A stretch of 36,352 nt of DNA from Clostridia bacterium (GTDB lineage: Bacteria > Bacillota > Clostridia > TANB77 > CAG-508). Each line of letters starts with the position of its first letter. Position 1 is the stretch's first letter. This document shows positions 17,180 to 25,275 of the stretch, in pieces. The position numbers and the translations under genes were made by a program. The notes beneath the pieces are model-generated. The model was given only the letters and a program-made list of their open reading frames with translations, was not told the origin of the DNA and did not search any database. Where the stretch lies: assembly GCA_022797635.1 (NCBI GenBank), contig JAAWKZ010000009.1, positions 1-36,352 of the forward strand. Reading direction: 5' to 3'.

Positions 17180-17236
17180 TAAAAACTCCTTTTATCTATG
17201 AAATTACTATAAATATATAGTATAATTCATTGGATA

Positions 17237-17968
17237 TTAAACTGCCAACTTCGTTCTCATTCTTTCTAATGTCTTTTTCTCAATTCTAGAAACTTGTACT
17301 TGTGTAATACCCAAAATTTTGGCAACCTCTGTTTGTGTTCTTCCTTTATAATACCTTAAAACAATAATCTGTTTTTCTTGATCTTTCAAATTTTTTAGTG
17401 CCTCTTGAATGCAAAGGCGATTACTAATCATTTCCTCTTGATTACTTTCACTTACCATTTTATCTAATAAGCAAATTCCATCTTCCTCACCTTCATAGGC
17501 AGGCTGATAAATTGATTCCATTGGTCTAAAAGCGTCCATTGCTAATGCTAATTCTTCCTTAGTAGTATTTAATGTCTCTGCTAATTCTTCCACTTTCATC
17601 TCTTTTCCTGTTTTTCTGAAATATTCATTCTTAGCTTCTAATGCCTTCATTGCTAATTCTTTAATACTTCTGCTAATTTTTACTGGCCCATCATCACGTA
17701 GGTACCTTTTTACTTCACCTAAAATATATGGAACTGCATAGGTAGTTAGCTGTACTTCAAAACTGCTATCAAATCTTTTAATACACTTAATAAATCCCAT
17801 AACAGCAACCTGATACAAGTCTTCTAACTCATACCCTCTATCTTGAAATCTTTTTACAATGCTCCATATAAGTCCCTTATTTCTATCAATTAGTCTTTGC
17901 ATTGCTTCTTGATTTCCAGATTGGGCTTCTATTACATCTAGGTTATTATTTGCATAATCTTCTTGCAT
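17237..17968 (-). CDS. sigF: RNA polymerase sporulation sigma factor SigF
   Basis: The 243-residue sigma-70 family factor contains region 2 (LIWSIVKRFQDRGYELEDLYQVAVMGF in part, with ELEDLYQ), region 3 and a region 4 helix-turn-helix (TQTEVAKILGITQVQVSRIE). The first forespore-specific sigma factor, it is held inactive by SpoIIAB and released by dephosphorylated SpoIIAA. It is the third gene of the spoIIAA-spoIIAB-sigF operon, 31 bases after spoIIAB. AAGGAGG lies ten bases upstream of the ATG. Confidence 0.95.
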   Translation of the reverse strand: MQEDYANNNLDVIEAQSGNQEAMQRLIDRNKGLIWSIVKRFQDRGYELEDLYQVAVMGFIKCIKRFDSSFEVQLTTYAVPYILGEVKRYLRDDGPVKISRSIKELAMKALEAKNEYFRKTGKEMKVEELAETLNTTKEELALAMDAFRPMESIYQPAYEGEEDGICLLDKMVSESNQEEMISNRLCIQEALKNLKDQEKQIIVLRYYKGRTQTEVAKILGITQVQVSRIEKKTLERMRTKLAV

Positions 17969-17999
17969 AAAAAAAATGCCTCCTTAGTTTACTAACTTA

Positions 18000-18479
18000 T
18001 TAGTTGATTAGAGCATTTTTTTCTTCTTCTATTATTTCTTGTTTTTGTTCTTTTTTTATTGTTTTTTTCATTACTATTTTTGTTCCAATTCCTACTACAG
18101 ATTGAATTTCTACTTTATCCATGAAACTCTCCATAATGGTAAATCCCATTCCTGATCTCTCTAAATTTCCTTTTGTTGTATAAAGTGGCTTTCTTGCTAA
18201 CTCTATATCCTCTATTCCTTTTCCATTATCTGCTATTTCTACTTCTAGTGTATTTTCTAAAAGTTTTGCTTTTATTCTTACAGTCCCTTCCCTATCTTCA
18301 TATCCATGAATAATACAATTGGTTACAGCTTCTGACACAGCAGTTTTGATATCTGCTAATTCTTCAATTGTCGGATCCAATTGTGCTGCAAATGCAGCTA
18401 CTGTGATACGTGCAAATGCTTCATTATTAGACTTACTTATAAAATTAAGTTCCATTTCATTATCATACATACTTTTCAT
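18000..18479 (-). CDS. spoIIAB: Anti-sigma F factor / serine kinase SpoIIAB
   Basis: The 159-residue GHKL-fold ATPase has its N box in [16 protein letters not shown], the ATP-binding DNGKGI loop and the lid with [14 protein letters not shown]. It binds SigF and phosphorylates SpoIIAA. The C-terminal tail ([18 protein letters not shown]) is charged and slightly longer than the Bacillus protein. It lies 17 bases after spoIIAA. GAGGG precedes the ATG. Confidence 0.95.
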   Translation of the reverse strand: MKSMYDNEMELNFISKSNNEAFARITVAAFAAQLDPTIEELADIKTAVSEAVTNCIIHGYEDREGTVRIKAKLLENTLEVEIADNGKGIEDIELARKPLYTTKGNLERSGMGFTIMESFMDKVEIQSVVGIGTKIVMKKTIKKEQKQEIIEEEKNALIN

Positions 18480-18496
18480 TCTTTTCCCTCTTTTCT

Positions 18497-18820
18497 CTAT
18501 CCTACTTTTTGGTCTTCTTCAACAGGAATGATTCTTACTACTCCACTCATTTCTAGCATCTTTTTAACTGTTCTACTGCTATTAACTATTTTCGTAGTTC
18601 CTCCTAGTAATTTTGCCAATTTATATCTTCCTATTAGTAGACCTATTCCTGCACTGTCCATAAAAGAAACTTTACTAAAATCAAACACAACTTCTCTAGG
18701 CATAAATCTTGTAATTTCATAATCCATTTTCCTCCTTAGTTTTTCTGTAGTATGATGGTCAATTTCTTCTGTTATTTGAATGCATAACAGCTTGTCCACT
18801 TCATCAAATTCTATATTCAC
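18497..18820 (-). CDS. spoIIAA: Anti-anti-sigma F factor SpoIIAA
   Basis: The 107-residue STAS-domain protein has the phosphorylatable serine at about Ser56 in [15 protein letters not shown]. In the dephosphorylated form it releases SigF from SpoIIAB. It starts with GTG (18818-18820), eight bases after AGGAGG. First gene of the operon, behind Spo0A boxes. Confidence 0.93.
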   Translation of the reverse strand: MNIEFDEVDKLLCIQITEEIDHHTTEKLRRKMDYEITRFMPREVVFDFSKVSFMDSAGIGLLIGRYKLAKLLGGTTKIVNSSRTVKKMLEMSGVVRIIPVEEDQKVG

Positions 18821-18852
18821 CTTGTATTCCTCCTTATCTTTTGCTTGTCCAC

Positions 18853-18937
18853 ATTATACATTTTTTTCCAGTTTTTGAATAGAGTAAAACATAAGAGGTT
18901 TTGTCGATTTTTTAGAAATTTTCGACTTTTTTCGACT
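18853..18937 (-). promoter_or_regulatory. spoIIA promoter with Spo0A-box cluster
   Basis: Upstream of spoIIAA there are three sites one mismatch from the 0A box TGTCGAA: TGTCGAT (plus strand, 18902-18908), and AGTCGAA on the minus strand at 18921-18927 and 18931-18937, the last two spaced ten bases apart. Between these and the gene is TATAAT (18853-18858) with a TG extension and a poor -35 (TATTCA, 18876-18881, 17-base spacer). This fits Spo0A-activated transcription. A SigH promoter, as in Bacillus, was not clearly seen. Confidence 0.65.
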
Positions 18938-18976
18938 TTACTTTTAAGTAAATATTTTATTTTTTGTTACAAAACA

Positions 18977-19005
18977 TTGTGTTTTATTCTAAGGTATGGT
19001 AGAAT
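18977..19005 (+). promoter_or_regulatory. Promoter of the coiled-coil repeat gene
   Basis: TTGTGT (18977-18982), 17 bases, TAGAAT (19000-19005), with a TATGG extension just before the -10. It lies 31 bases before the start at 19037. Confidence 0.6.
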
Positions 19006-19036
19006 TATTTTACGTTATTAAAAAGGAGGTGAAACT

Positions 19037-19522
19037 ATGACAAAAGAGGACCAAATCTTAGAAATACTACATGAACATACGAAAAAATTCGACACTCTTC
19101 AAGGACAATTTAACTCTCTTGAAAATAAGGTCGACACTCTTCAAGGGCAATTTAACTCTCTTGAAAATAAGGTTGACACTCTTCAAGGACAATTTAACTC
19201 TCTTGAAAATAAGGTTGACACTCTTCAAGGGCAATTTAACTCTCTTGAAAATAAGGTTGACACTCTTCAAGGGCAATTTAACTCTCTTGAAAGTACAGTT
19301 ACTAATATTAATCAAACTGTCATTGTGCTCGAAAATGAATTTAAAGACAAAACTTCAGCATTATTTGATGGTCATGCTATGAATCAAGAACATTTAGAAA
19401 AAAATGATAAAAATCTTGAAGATGTACAAACAATTTTAGAAAATCAATCTGTAAGACTTATTTCATTAGAAATTGATTCAAAAGAACATACTAAACAGTT
19501 AGAAAATTTATCTTCTAAATAA
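19037..19522 (+). CDS. Coiled-coil protein with perfect 14-residue repeats
   Basis: The 161-residue protein has no signal peptide or membrane segment. Residues 19-88 are five tandem copies of DTLQGQFNSLENKV, two heptads each, so the protein should form a long parallel coiled coil. The rest (SLEIDSKEHTKQLENL and similar) is also coiled-coil-like. Near-consensus AAGGAGGTGA precedes ATG. The repeat keeps several frames open on both strands, which creates false overlapping ORFs. Function is unknown; similar short coiled-coil proteins occur widely in Firmicutes. It is divergent from spoIIA and convergent with mnmA. Confidence 0.7.
   Translation: MTKEDQILEILHEHTKKFDTLQGQFNSLENKVDTLQGQFNSLENKVDTLQGQFNSLENKVDTLQGQFNSLENKVDTLQGQFNSLESTVTNINQTVIVLENEFKDKTSALFDGHAMNQEHLEKNDKNLEDVQTILENQSVRLISLEIDSKEHTKQLENLSSK
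19091..19300 (+). repeat. 42-bp tandem repeat, five copies
   Basis: Units start at 19091, 19133, 19175, 19217 and 19259. The first four differ only at silent positions (GGA/GGG and GTC/GTT); the fifth diverges in its last codons. A unit of 42 bases keeps the reading frame, so copy number can change without breaking the gene. Confidence 0.95.
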
Positions 19523-19530
19523 GTCAAAAC

Positions 19531-19589
19531 ACAAAATGGAGTTTAATGATGTAATCCTAAAAAGTTTACACGATTAAACTCCATTTTGT
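19531..19589 (-). terminator. Long-stem terminator between convergent genes
   Basis: Perfect stem CAAAATGGAGTTTAA (19532-19546) with TTAAACTCCATTTTG (19574-19588), extendable by one pair, and a 27-base loop. On the minus strand a TTTTGTGTTTTG tail follows, so it mainly serves mnmA. Confidence 0.75.
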
Positions 19590-19636
19590 ACTAAAGCATA
19601 TAATGATTTCTAATTGCTAAAGCAATAATAAATCAT
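19589..19636 (-). repeat. Hairpin plus TATATGCTTTAGTA box, copy 2
   Basis: On the minus strand, three bases after the mnmA stop: hairpin ATGATTT...ATTGC-TTTA-GCAAT...AAATCAT (19603-19636), then TATATGCTTTAGTA (19589-19602), then the terminator. Same order and spacing as copy 1 at 13667-13714, with a changed but still paired inner stem. Confidence 0.65.
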
Positions 19637-19639
19637 TTA

Positions 19640-20713
19640 TTATACAATTTTTCCTCCACCAAGCACTATATCACCTATATAAAATACAGCAGATTGACCT
19701 GGTGTAATTCTTGCTACTTCCTCATCAAAAATAACTTTGATAGTATCTTCTCCTATCATTCCTATGGTAGCAGGATACTCTTTGCTGGAATACCTTGTCT
19801 TTACCATTACTTTCATTGGCTCTTCTAGTTTATCCATTAATAGAAAATTTACTTGACTTACTAACATCTCTTTTTGATAAATCTCTTTTTCTGTTCCAAC
19901 AATCAGTTCATTTTTTTCTAGCTTAAAACCTATCACAAATAGAGGCTCTGAATAAGCAATTCCTAATCCTTTTCTTTGTCCTATGGTATATCGATATAAA
20001 CCTTGATGTTTTCCTAAAACTTCTCCTTTTAGATTAACAATATTTCCTTCTTTTACTTTTAAGCCAGAATATTCCTCTAAAAACTTCTTATAATCTCCAT
20101 CTGGAATAAAACAAATATCTTCACTATCTGGTTTATTTGCTACTTCTAACTTATGTTCTCTTGCAATTTGTCTAATTTCTTCTTTGCTTTTTATATTTGC
20201 TAATGGAAATACTACTTTTTCTACTACTTCCTTCGGTATATTGCATAATACATAACTTTGGTCTTTGGCAATATTGGCTGCCTTTTTAATAACGGTTCTT
20301 CCATATTTCTCACTATACTCTACTTTCGCATAATGGCCTGTCGCAATATATTCTATCCCCAATTCTTTTGCTTTTTGATACATATAACCAAACTTCAAAT
20401 ATTTATTGCATTCAATACATGGATTTGGAGTTCTGCAATTTTTGTATTGGCAAATAAAATCTTGAATAACATGTTTTTGGAATAATTCTTTGCCATCTAA
20501 TACATAATGCTCTATTCCTAACTTATCACATACTTTCTTTGCTTCCTCAGCAATGTCTACTTCATTATCATTTTGAGGATTTTCCCATAATTTTAATGTT
20601 ATCCCATATACTTCATATCCTTGTTCTTGTAATAAAATAGCTGATACTGCACTATCCACCCCTCCACTCATTCCGAGTAGAACTCTCCTTTTTTTATCCT
20701 CTTCTTTTTGCAT
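19640..20713 (-). CDS. mnmA: tRNA-specific 2-thiouridylase MnmA
   Basis: The product is 357 residues from the ATG at 20711-20713, with GGAGG just upstream; a TTG four codons earlier lies before this site and is rejected. It has the PP-loop ATPase motif GMSGGVDSAVS, the catalytic cysteine region NPCIECNKYLKFG, the second cysteine in SEDICFIP, and the C-terminal beta-barrel (YTIGQRKGLGI, ARITPGQSAVFY). It thiolates U34 of tRNA-Lys, tRNA-Glu and tRNA-Gln. It lies 51 bases after valS and is probably in the same transcript. It acts on decoding, but its presence is normal. Confidence 0.95.
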   Translation of the reverse strand: MQKEEDKKRRVLLGMSGGVDSAVSAILLQEQGYEVYGITLKLWENPQNDNEVDIAEEAKKVCDKLGIEHYVLDGKELFQKHVIQDFICQYKNCRTPNPCIECNKYLKFGYMYQKAKELGIEYIATGHYAKVEYSEKYGRTVIKKAANIAKDQSYVLCNIPKEVVEKVVFPLANIKSKEEIRQIAREHKLEVANKPDSEDICFIPDGDYKKFLEEYSGLKVKEGNIVNLKGEVLGKHQGLYRYTIGQRKGLGIAYSEPLFVIGFKLEKNELIVGTEKEIYQKEMLVSQVNFLLMDKLEEPMKVMVKTRYSSKEYPATIGMIGEDTIKVIFDEEVARITPGQSAVFYIGDIVLGGGKIV

Positions 20714-20764
20714 GAACTCCTCCAAACTCTTCGTTTTCTCAAAGCAAAATCATTACACTTTCCA

Positions 20765-23443
20765 CTATAGATTTTTCAATCGCTCTTCCACCTTTGCAAG
20801 CATTTCTTCATATTTTGCAAGCTTATCCTTTTCCTCATTAATTTTCGCTTCTGGTGCTTTATTAACAAATCCTGGATTAGAAAGCATTTTTTGTCCTCTT
20901 GCAACTTCCGCTTCTAACTTCGTCTTTTCCTCTTGTAATCTCTTCTTCTCTTCTTCTAAGTCTATCAAGTCTTCTAATGGCATATACAATTCTATATCAT
21001 CTTGCATAATAGTAATTGCATTTTCAGGAAGTCCTGTTCTGTCTTTTTGAATAGTTACTTTTGTTCCAAATCCTAATTTTAATAAAATTTCCTCTGCCTC
21101 TTTGATTTCTTTTTCATATTGATTCGTAACAAAAATCAATTCTGACTTTTTAGATGGATGAATATTTCTAGTAGCTCTTACATTTCTAATCTCTACAATT
21201 AGTTTCTTTAACTTTTCTACAAATTCCTCTTCTTTATCAAAGACAAATTCTTCTCTTATATCTGGCCATTTTGCTACAATTAAATCTTCTGTTCCAAATA
21301 TAATTAAATGAGAATAAATCTTTTCTGTGATAAATGGCATAAATGGATGTAACAGCTTTAAAGAAGATGCTAAAATATGACTTAATACATCACTAACTGG
21401 AACTTTGATATTGTCATCTTCACTATAAATTCTAGGTTTAACCATTTCAATATACCAATCACAAAATTCGTTCCAAATAAAGCTATAAATTTTATCAAGT
21501 GCAATTCCTAAGTCGTAATTGTCTATATTCTTAGTTACATCTACTACCAATTTATCAAACTTATTCAAAATCCATTTATCTTCTAGTCTAAAACATGCTG
21601 AGGTATATGCCTTGTTCTTTTCAAAAGCCTCATAACAAAAGTCTCTTACTTTTTGCTCATCTGCTAAATTGCTGCTTACGAACTTTGCTGCATTCCATAC
21701 TTTGTTAGCAAAGTTAGAAGCTTGCTCTAATTTTTCAGGCATATAACGGATATCATTACCTGCTGAAATACCTAATACTAATGAAAAACGTAGGGCATCT
21801 GTTCCATATTGGTCAATAATTTCTAATGGGTCAATTCCATTTCCTAGACTTTTAGACATTTTTCTACCTTGACTGTCTCTTACAATTCCATGAATAAATA
21901 CATCTTTAAATGGTGGTTTGCCCGTATGCTCCAAAGCTGAGAAAATCATTCTTGCTACCCAGAAGAAAATGATATCATAACCAGTAACTAAAGTACTTGT
22001 TGGATAGAAATATTCAAAATCTTCTGTTTTATCTGGCCAACCTAAAGTAGAAAATGGCCATAATGCAGAACTAAACCAAGTATCTAACGTATCTTCATCT
22101 TGTTTTAGATGCTCGCTACCACATTTCGGACATGTATGTGGTTCTTGCTCAGATACTATTACTTCGCCACAGTCTTCACAATAATAGGCTGGAATTCTAT
22201 GTCCCCACCATATTTGTCTGGAAATACACCAATCTTGGATATTTTCCATCCAATTAAAATACGTTTTTTCATATCTTTCTGGAATAAATCTAGTTTCTTT
22301 GTTTTTTACTGCTTCAATTGCTGGTTTTGCTAAAGGCTCCATTTTTACAAACCATTGCTCTGAAATATGTGGTTCAATAGTATGATGACAACGATAGCAT
22401 TTTCCTACATTATGGGTATAGTCTTCTGTTTTAATTAAATATCCTTCTTTTTCTAGTCTTTCTACAATTTTTTGTCTTGCCTCTAATAATTCCATTCCTT
22501 GATATTCTGGTACTAAATTTCCCATTTTGAAGTTCTCGTCAAATACTTCTAATATCTCCAAATTGTGTTTAACAGCTGCTGCATAGTCATTAGGATCATG
22601 AGCAGGTGTTAGTTTTACAGCACCTGTTCCAAATTCTGTTTCTACAAATTCGTCTGCTATAATTGGAATTTCTTTATTCATGATTGGCAAAATTACCATT
22701 TTACCAACTAAATCTTTGTATCTTTCATCACTTGGATGAACTGCAACACCTGTATCACCAAGCATAGTTTCTGGTCTTGTAGTTGCAACAATAACATATT
22801 TACCTTCTTCTCCTTTGATAGGATATTTAATATGCCATAAATGTGTTGGTTCTTCTTCATATTCTACTTCTATGTCTGAAATAGAAGTGTCACAATAAGG
22901 GCACCAGTTAATTAATCTTTTTCCCCTATAAATTAATCCCTTTTTATATAACTCTACAAAAACGTGCTTTACTGCATTTGATAACCCTTCATCCATAGTG
23001 AAACGTTCTCTTGACCAATCACAAGAACAACCTAACTTCTTCAATTGGTTTAGAATTGTTCCACCATATTCTTCTTTCCATTCCCATGCTTTTTCTAAAA
23101 AGCCTTCTCTTCCTAAGTCTTCTTTTGTGATACCTTCCTTTTTTAGATTTTCTACAATCTTTGCTTCCGTAGCAATTGAAGCATGGTCTGTGCCAGGTAT
23201 CCACAATGTGTTATATCCTCTCATTCTTTTATACCTAATTAGAATATCTTGAAGCGTCTCATCTAAAGCATGTCCCATATGCAATTTACCTGTAATATTT
23301 GGTGGTGGAATTACGATAGTATATGGTTCTTTACTTTTATCCTCAGATGGTTTGAAATATCCTTTTTCATTCCACTCTTGATAAATATCCTCCTCAAAAC
23401 TTTTTGGTTCAAACTTTCCCTCTAATGGTTTACGTTCATTCAT
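20765..23443 (-). CDS. valS: Valyl-tRNA synthetase
   Basis: The 892-residue class I synthetase has the HIGH-type motif HMGH (55-58, in PPPNITGKLHMGHAL), editing domain, KMSKS in GRKMSKSLGNG near residue 528, an inserted zinc-ribbon-like stretch (CEDCGEVIV...CPKCGSEH), an anticodon-binding domain and the C-terminal coiled-coil arm (LEEEKKRLQEEKTKLEAEV in part) typical of ValS. The length is typical. It is in an operon with the DUF1653 gene behind a T-box. AGGAGG precedes ATG and directly follows a palindromic repeat. No CGG codon is used in the gene. Confidence 0.97.
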   Translation of the reverse strand: MNERKPLEGKFEPKSFEEDIYQEWNEKGYFKPSEDKSKEPYTIVIPPPNITGKLHMGHALDETLQDILIRYKRMRGYNTLWIPGTDHASIATEAKIVENLKKEGITKEDLGREGFLEKAWEWKEEYGGTILNQLKKLGCSCDWSRERFTMDEGLSNAVKHVFVELYKKGLIYRGKRLINWCPYCDTSISDIEVEYEEEPTHLWHIKYPIKGEEGKYVIVATTRPETMLGDTGVAVHPSDERYKDLVGKMVILPIMNKEIPIIADEFVETEFGTGAVKLTPAHDPNDYAAAVKHNLEILEVFDENFKMGNLVPEYQGMELLEARQKIVERLEKEGYLIKTEDYTHNVGKCYRCHHTIEPHISEQWFVKMEPLAKPAIEAVKNKETRFIPERYEKTYFNWMENIQDWCISRQIWWGHRIPAYYCEDCGEVIVSEQEPHTCPKCGSEHLKQDEDTLDTWFSSALWPFSTLGWPDKTEDFEYFYPTSTLVTGYDIIFFWVARMIFSALEHTGKPPFKDVFIHGIVRDSQGRKMSKSLGNGIDPLEIIDQYGTDALRFSLVLGISAGNDIRYMPEKLEQASNFANKVWNAAKFVSSNLADEQKVRDFCYEAFEKNKAYTSACFRLEDKWILNKFDKLVVDVTKNIDNYDLGIALDKIYSFIWNEFCDWYIEMVKPRIYSEDDNIKVPVSDVLSHILASSLKLLHPFMPFITEKIYSHLIIFGTEDLIVAKWPDIREEFVFDKEEEFVEKLKKLIVEIRNVRATRNIHPSKKSELIFVTNQYEKEIKEAEEILLKLGFGTKVTIQKDRTGLPENAITIMQDDIELYMPLEDLIDLEEEKKRLQEEKTKLEAEVARGQKMLSNPGFVNKAPEAKINEEKDKLAKYEEMLAKVEERLKNL

Positions 23444-23460
23444 ATTTTTTCCTCCTAATT

Positions 23461-23509
23461 TGTCAATTTAGGGACGTTAGTTTAACTGACATCTGTCCCT
23501 AAACTGACA
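23461..23509. repeat. Palindromic REP-like element between DUF1653 gene and valS
   Basis: Arms TGTCAATTTAGGGAC (23461-23475) and GTCCCTAAACTGACA (23495-23509) have one mismatch and a 19-base centre nearly identical to that of the element at 3987. The right arm holds the last two codons and stop of the upstream gene; the left arm abuts the valS ribosome binding site. Confidence 0.9.
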
Positions 23510-23753
23510 AGTTATAATCTTTTAAATTTTCTATTAATTCAAATCTTACCTTTTGTCCTGTGACATTATCTGGTCTTTCTGGAATTTCCTCTAAGAACAT
23601 TTTCTCTGGTCTTACACATATTATTCCTGAACCATCTAAATGTCTATACACGACCATTCTTTCCCTTGTCTCCGAATCTAGTCCTACACAAATAACATAA
23701 TAAAATGGTCCTTTAAAATGTCTGTAAATTTCTCCTTCTTTTACTTCTCTCAT
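23499..23753 (-). CDS. DUF1653 domain protein
   Basis: The 84-residue protein has the DUF1653 pattern (GEIYRHFKGPFYYVI, ETRERMVVYRHLDGSG, VRPEKMFLEEI). Molecular function is not established for the family. It is the first gene after the valS T-box, so it should rise when charged tRNA-Val falls. The last codons (LSV, then TAG) come from a palindromic repeat. AAGGAGG precedes ATG. Confidence 0.85.
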   Translation of the reverse strand: MREVKEGEIYRHFKGPFYYVICVGLDSETRERMVVYRHLDGSGIICVRPEKMFLEEIPERPDNVTGQKVRFELIENLKDYNLSV

Positions 23754-23780
23754 AACTCAAACCTCCTTAAATACAATAAA

Positions 23781-24032
23781 CCTCGCCCCCTATATTTAAG
23801 GGCGAGGTAATTCATTCTCACGGTACCACCTTAATCTTGACTAATTAATTAGTCAAATCTTCAACTCCTTTTAACGCAAGTTATACGGATAAACTTAAGT
23901 TTATTTTCAGCTTATCAACTCCAAAGCTACCTTCAGTTCTCGTTTCTATAAGAAGCTCTCAGCGTATCCACTTCTTTTCTCTTTCTAGTTCGTTTGAACC
24001 TACTCCTCTTTTTCTTCGTTTTTCAAAATTCT
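23781..24032 (-). ncRNA. T-box riboswitch, probably tRNA-Val
   Basis: The minus-strand leader between promoter and DUF1653 gene holds the T-box core AAGGTGGTACCGTG (23819-23832) and, after it, a strong terminator CCTCGCCC / GGGGGCGAGG (23781-23807) followed by TTTATT. A structured stem I with GAGAGC (AG-bulge-like) lies near 23955-23960. Uncharged tRNA would stabilise the antiterminator and allow DUF1653-valS(-mnmA) expression. I could not fix the specifier codon with certainty; a GTT in GGAGTTGATAAG is possible. Valine specificity is taken from the downstream gene. Confidence 0.9.
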
Positions 24033-24038
24033 GTAAAT

Positions 24039-24067
24039 ATTGTAACACACTATTTTTGAAATAGCAA
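24039..24067 (-). promoter_or_regulatory. SigA-type promoter of the T-box/valS operon
   Basis: On the minus strand, TTGCTA (24062-24067), 17 bases, TACAAT (24039-24044), just upstream of the T-box leader. Confidence 0.7.
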
Positions 24068-24072
24068 GATTT

Positions 24073-24267
24073 TTATTGCATAACAAAATAAAAAATCAAA
24101 GCACCTATCATTGCTATAATAAATCCTAATAGTTTTAATCCTAAACTTCCTTCATTTTGATCTCCAAAACTAAAAGCCTTTTTTGTAATAACTCTTGCAT
24201 CAAAAATGCAAACTACTCCAATAGCTACTAAAATAATTGCTACTATTCTTAAAATAATTTGTCCCAT
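24073..24267 (-). CDS. Small two-pass membrane protein, unknown function
   Basis: The 64-residue protein has two hydrophobic segments (about 4-22 and 44-63) joined by a short loop (DARVITKKAFSFGDQNEGSL). GGGAGC precedes ATG. I recognise similar short proteins in Clostridia but know no function. It follows the epimerase gene on the same strand after a diverged palindromic repeat. Confidence 0.65.
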   Translation of the reverse strand: MGQIILRIVAIILVAIGVVCIFDARVITKKAFSFGDQNEGSLGLKLLGFIIAMIGALIFYFVMQ

Positions 24268-24302
24268 TTTTTGCTCCCTCTATTTTTATGCTATTTAATC
24301 AA

Positions 24303-24379
24303 GGTATGTCCCCTCTCTGACACTTTTGTCAGAAAAAGGAACGTCCCCAACCTGACAATCACCATCCCTAAATAGACAT
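24303..24379. repeat. Diverged, compound copy of the palindromic repeat
   Basis: On the minus strand this reads TGTCTATTTAGGGATGG, then TGTCAGGTTGGGGACGT, an inner TCTGACA-aaag-TGTCAGA hairpin, and GGGGACATACC. It mixes features of both repeat subfamilies and is less perfect. The epimerase gene ends inside its first part (ATG TCT ATT TAG). Confidence 0.65.
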
Positions 24380-25243
24380 AAATTCTACTGTATATTTGCA
24401 TTCAAACGAATCATTCGGTTTCAATGAAATAAGATCTCTCTTTTGCGTAAACACTCCTGAACCTTTTATTGTATCTGCTGTTGAAAACCATGGCTCAATA
24501 CAGATAAATGGTGCATTTGGCTTTGACCAAATTGCTAAATAAGGAAAATCTGTAAAATCCATTGTTAAAACAGTTTCTTCTGTAATTCTCTTTTTTAAAC
24601 TAATTTTATTGGAAGTAATCCCTTTCATAATTAGTGCATCATTGTCAAAAGTATGTGGTCCAATTGGAATAATCTTTTTATTTTCTATTGGATTTTTAGC
24701 ATATTCTGTACCAATCAATCCGTCTATTAAATATAAAAAGTGAATTTTTTCTTCTTCTTGTTCAAATTCTAAATAGTAATGTCCCTTTTTTAACTCTTCT
24801 TGGTCAATTTTAAAAGCAGGATGTCCTCCTATTCCAAAAGGTAAATTGATTAGCCCAGTATTTACTACTTTATAAATTGTAGTTAGTTTATTTTCTTCTG
24901 TGCGATAAGTATTATATAATTCAAATTCATAAGGATATTTTGCCAATGTATATTTATTACTTTTTAACACATAGGAATGGAAATTATCTAGTTTTGTAAT
25001 TGGCTCAAATTCTAAGTCTCTAGCAAATCCATGCTGTGGTAGTTCATAAGTTCTTCCACCAATTAAAGTAGCATTTTTCTTTAATTTTCCTACAATAGGA
25101 AATAACACTGGTGAATGTCTTTTCCAATAAATTTTGCCATTTTCATCAATGCAACTCTCTCCTTGGTGTATTTTCTCTTCACCATTGATTTTAAAACTAA
25201 TTAGTTCCCCACCTTTATTGGTTGTAAGCATTTGTGTATCCAT
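24368..25243 (-). CDS. Aldose 1-epimerase family protein (LacX-like)
   Basis: The 291-residue galactose-mutarotase-fold protein has the family pattern WKRHSPVLFPIVG, LPQHGFARD (probable catalytic His in QHGF), GIGGHPAF (second His) and EPWFSTADT. This is the LacX-like branch, whose substrate is usually unknown. It has its own strong promoter. The C-terminus MSI and stop lie in a diverged palindromic repeat, like the MSV end of DnaE. No sugar-metabolism neighbours are present. Confidence 0.85.
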   Translation of the reverse strand: MDTQMLTTNKGGELISFKINGEEKIHQGESCIDENGKIYWKRHSPVLFPIVGKLKKNATLIGGRTYELPQHGFARDLEFEPITKLDNFHSYVLKSNKYTLAKYPYEFELYNTYRTEENKLTTIYKVVNTGLINLPFGIGGHPAFKIDQEELKKGHYYLEFEQEEEKIHFLYLIDGLIGTEYAKNPIENKKIIPIGPHTFDNDALIMKGITSNKISLKKRITEETVLTMDFTDFPYLAIWSKPNAPFICIEPWFSTADTIKGSGVFTQKRDLISLKPNDSFECKYTVEFMSI

Positions 25244-25275
25244 AGGCTTTTCTCCTTTCGCTTTAGTCCTTATAT

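Noticed and set aside
18821..18858. Clear SigH promoter for spoIIA
   Set aside because: A SigH-type promoter is expected from Bacillus, but I found no good RnAGGAwww-GAAT pair; only the TATAAT element and 0A boxes are supportable.
19091..19300. CRISPR array
   Set aside because: The repeats are directly adjacent with no spacers and lie inside a coding frame; no cas genes nearby.
19067..19382. Overlapping repeat ORFs on both strands of the coiled-coil gene
   Set aside because: A 42-base repeat without stops keeps several frames open. Only the 19037 frame has a consensus ribosome binding site, a promoter and a sensible heptad pattern.
23955..23990. Exact specifier codon of the T-box
   Set aside because: More than one valine-like triplet (GTA, GTT) lies in stem I, and I could not fold it reliably by eye.
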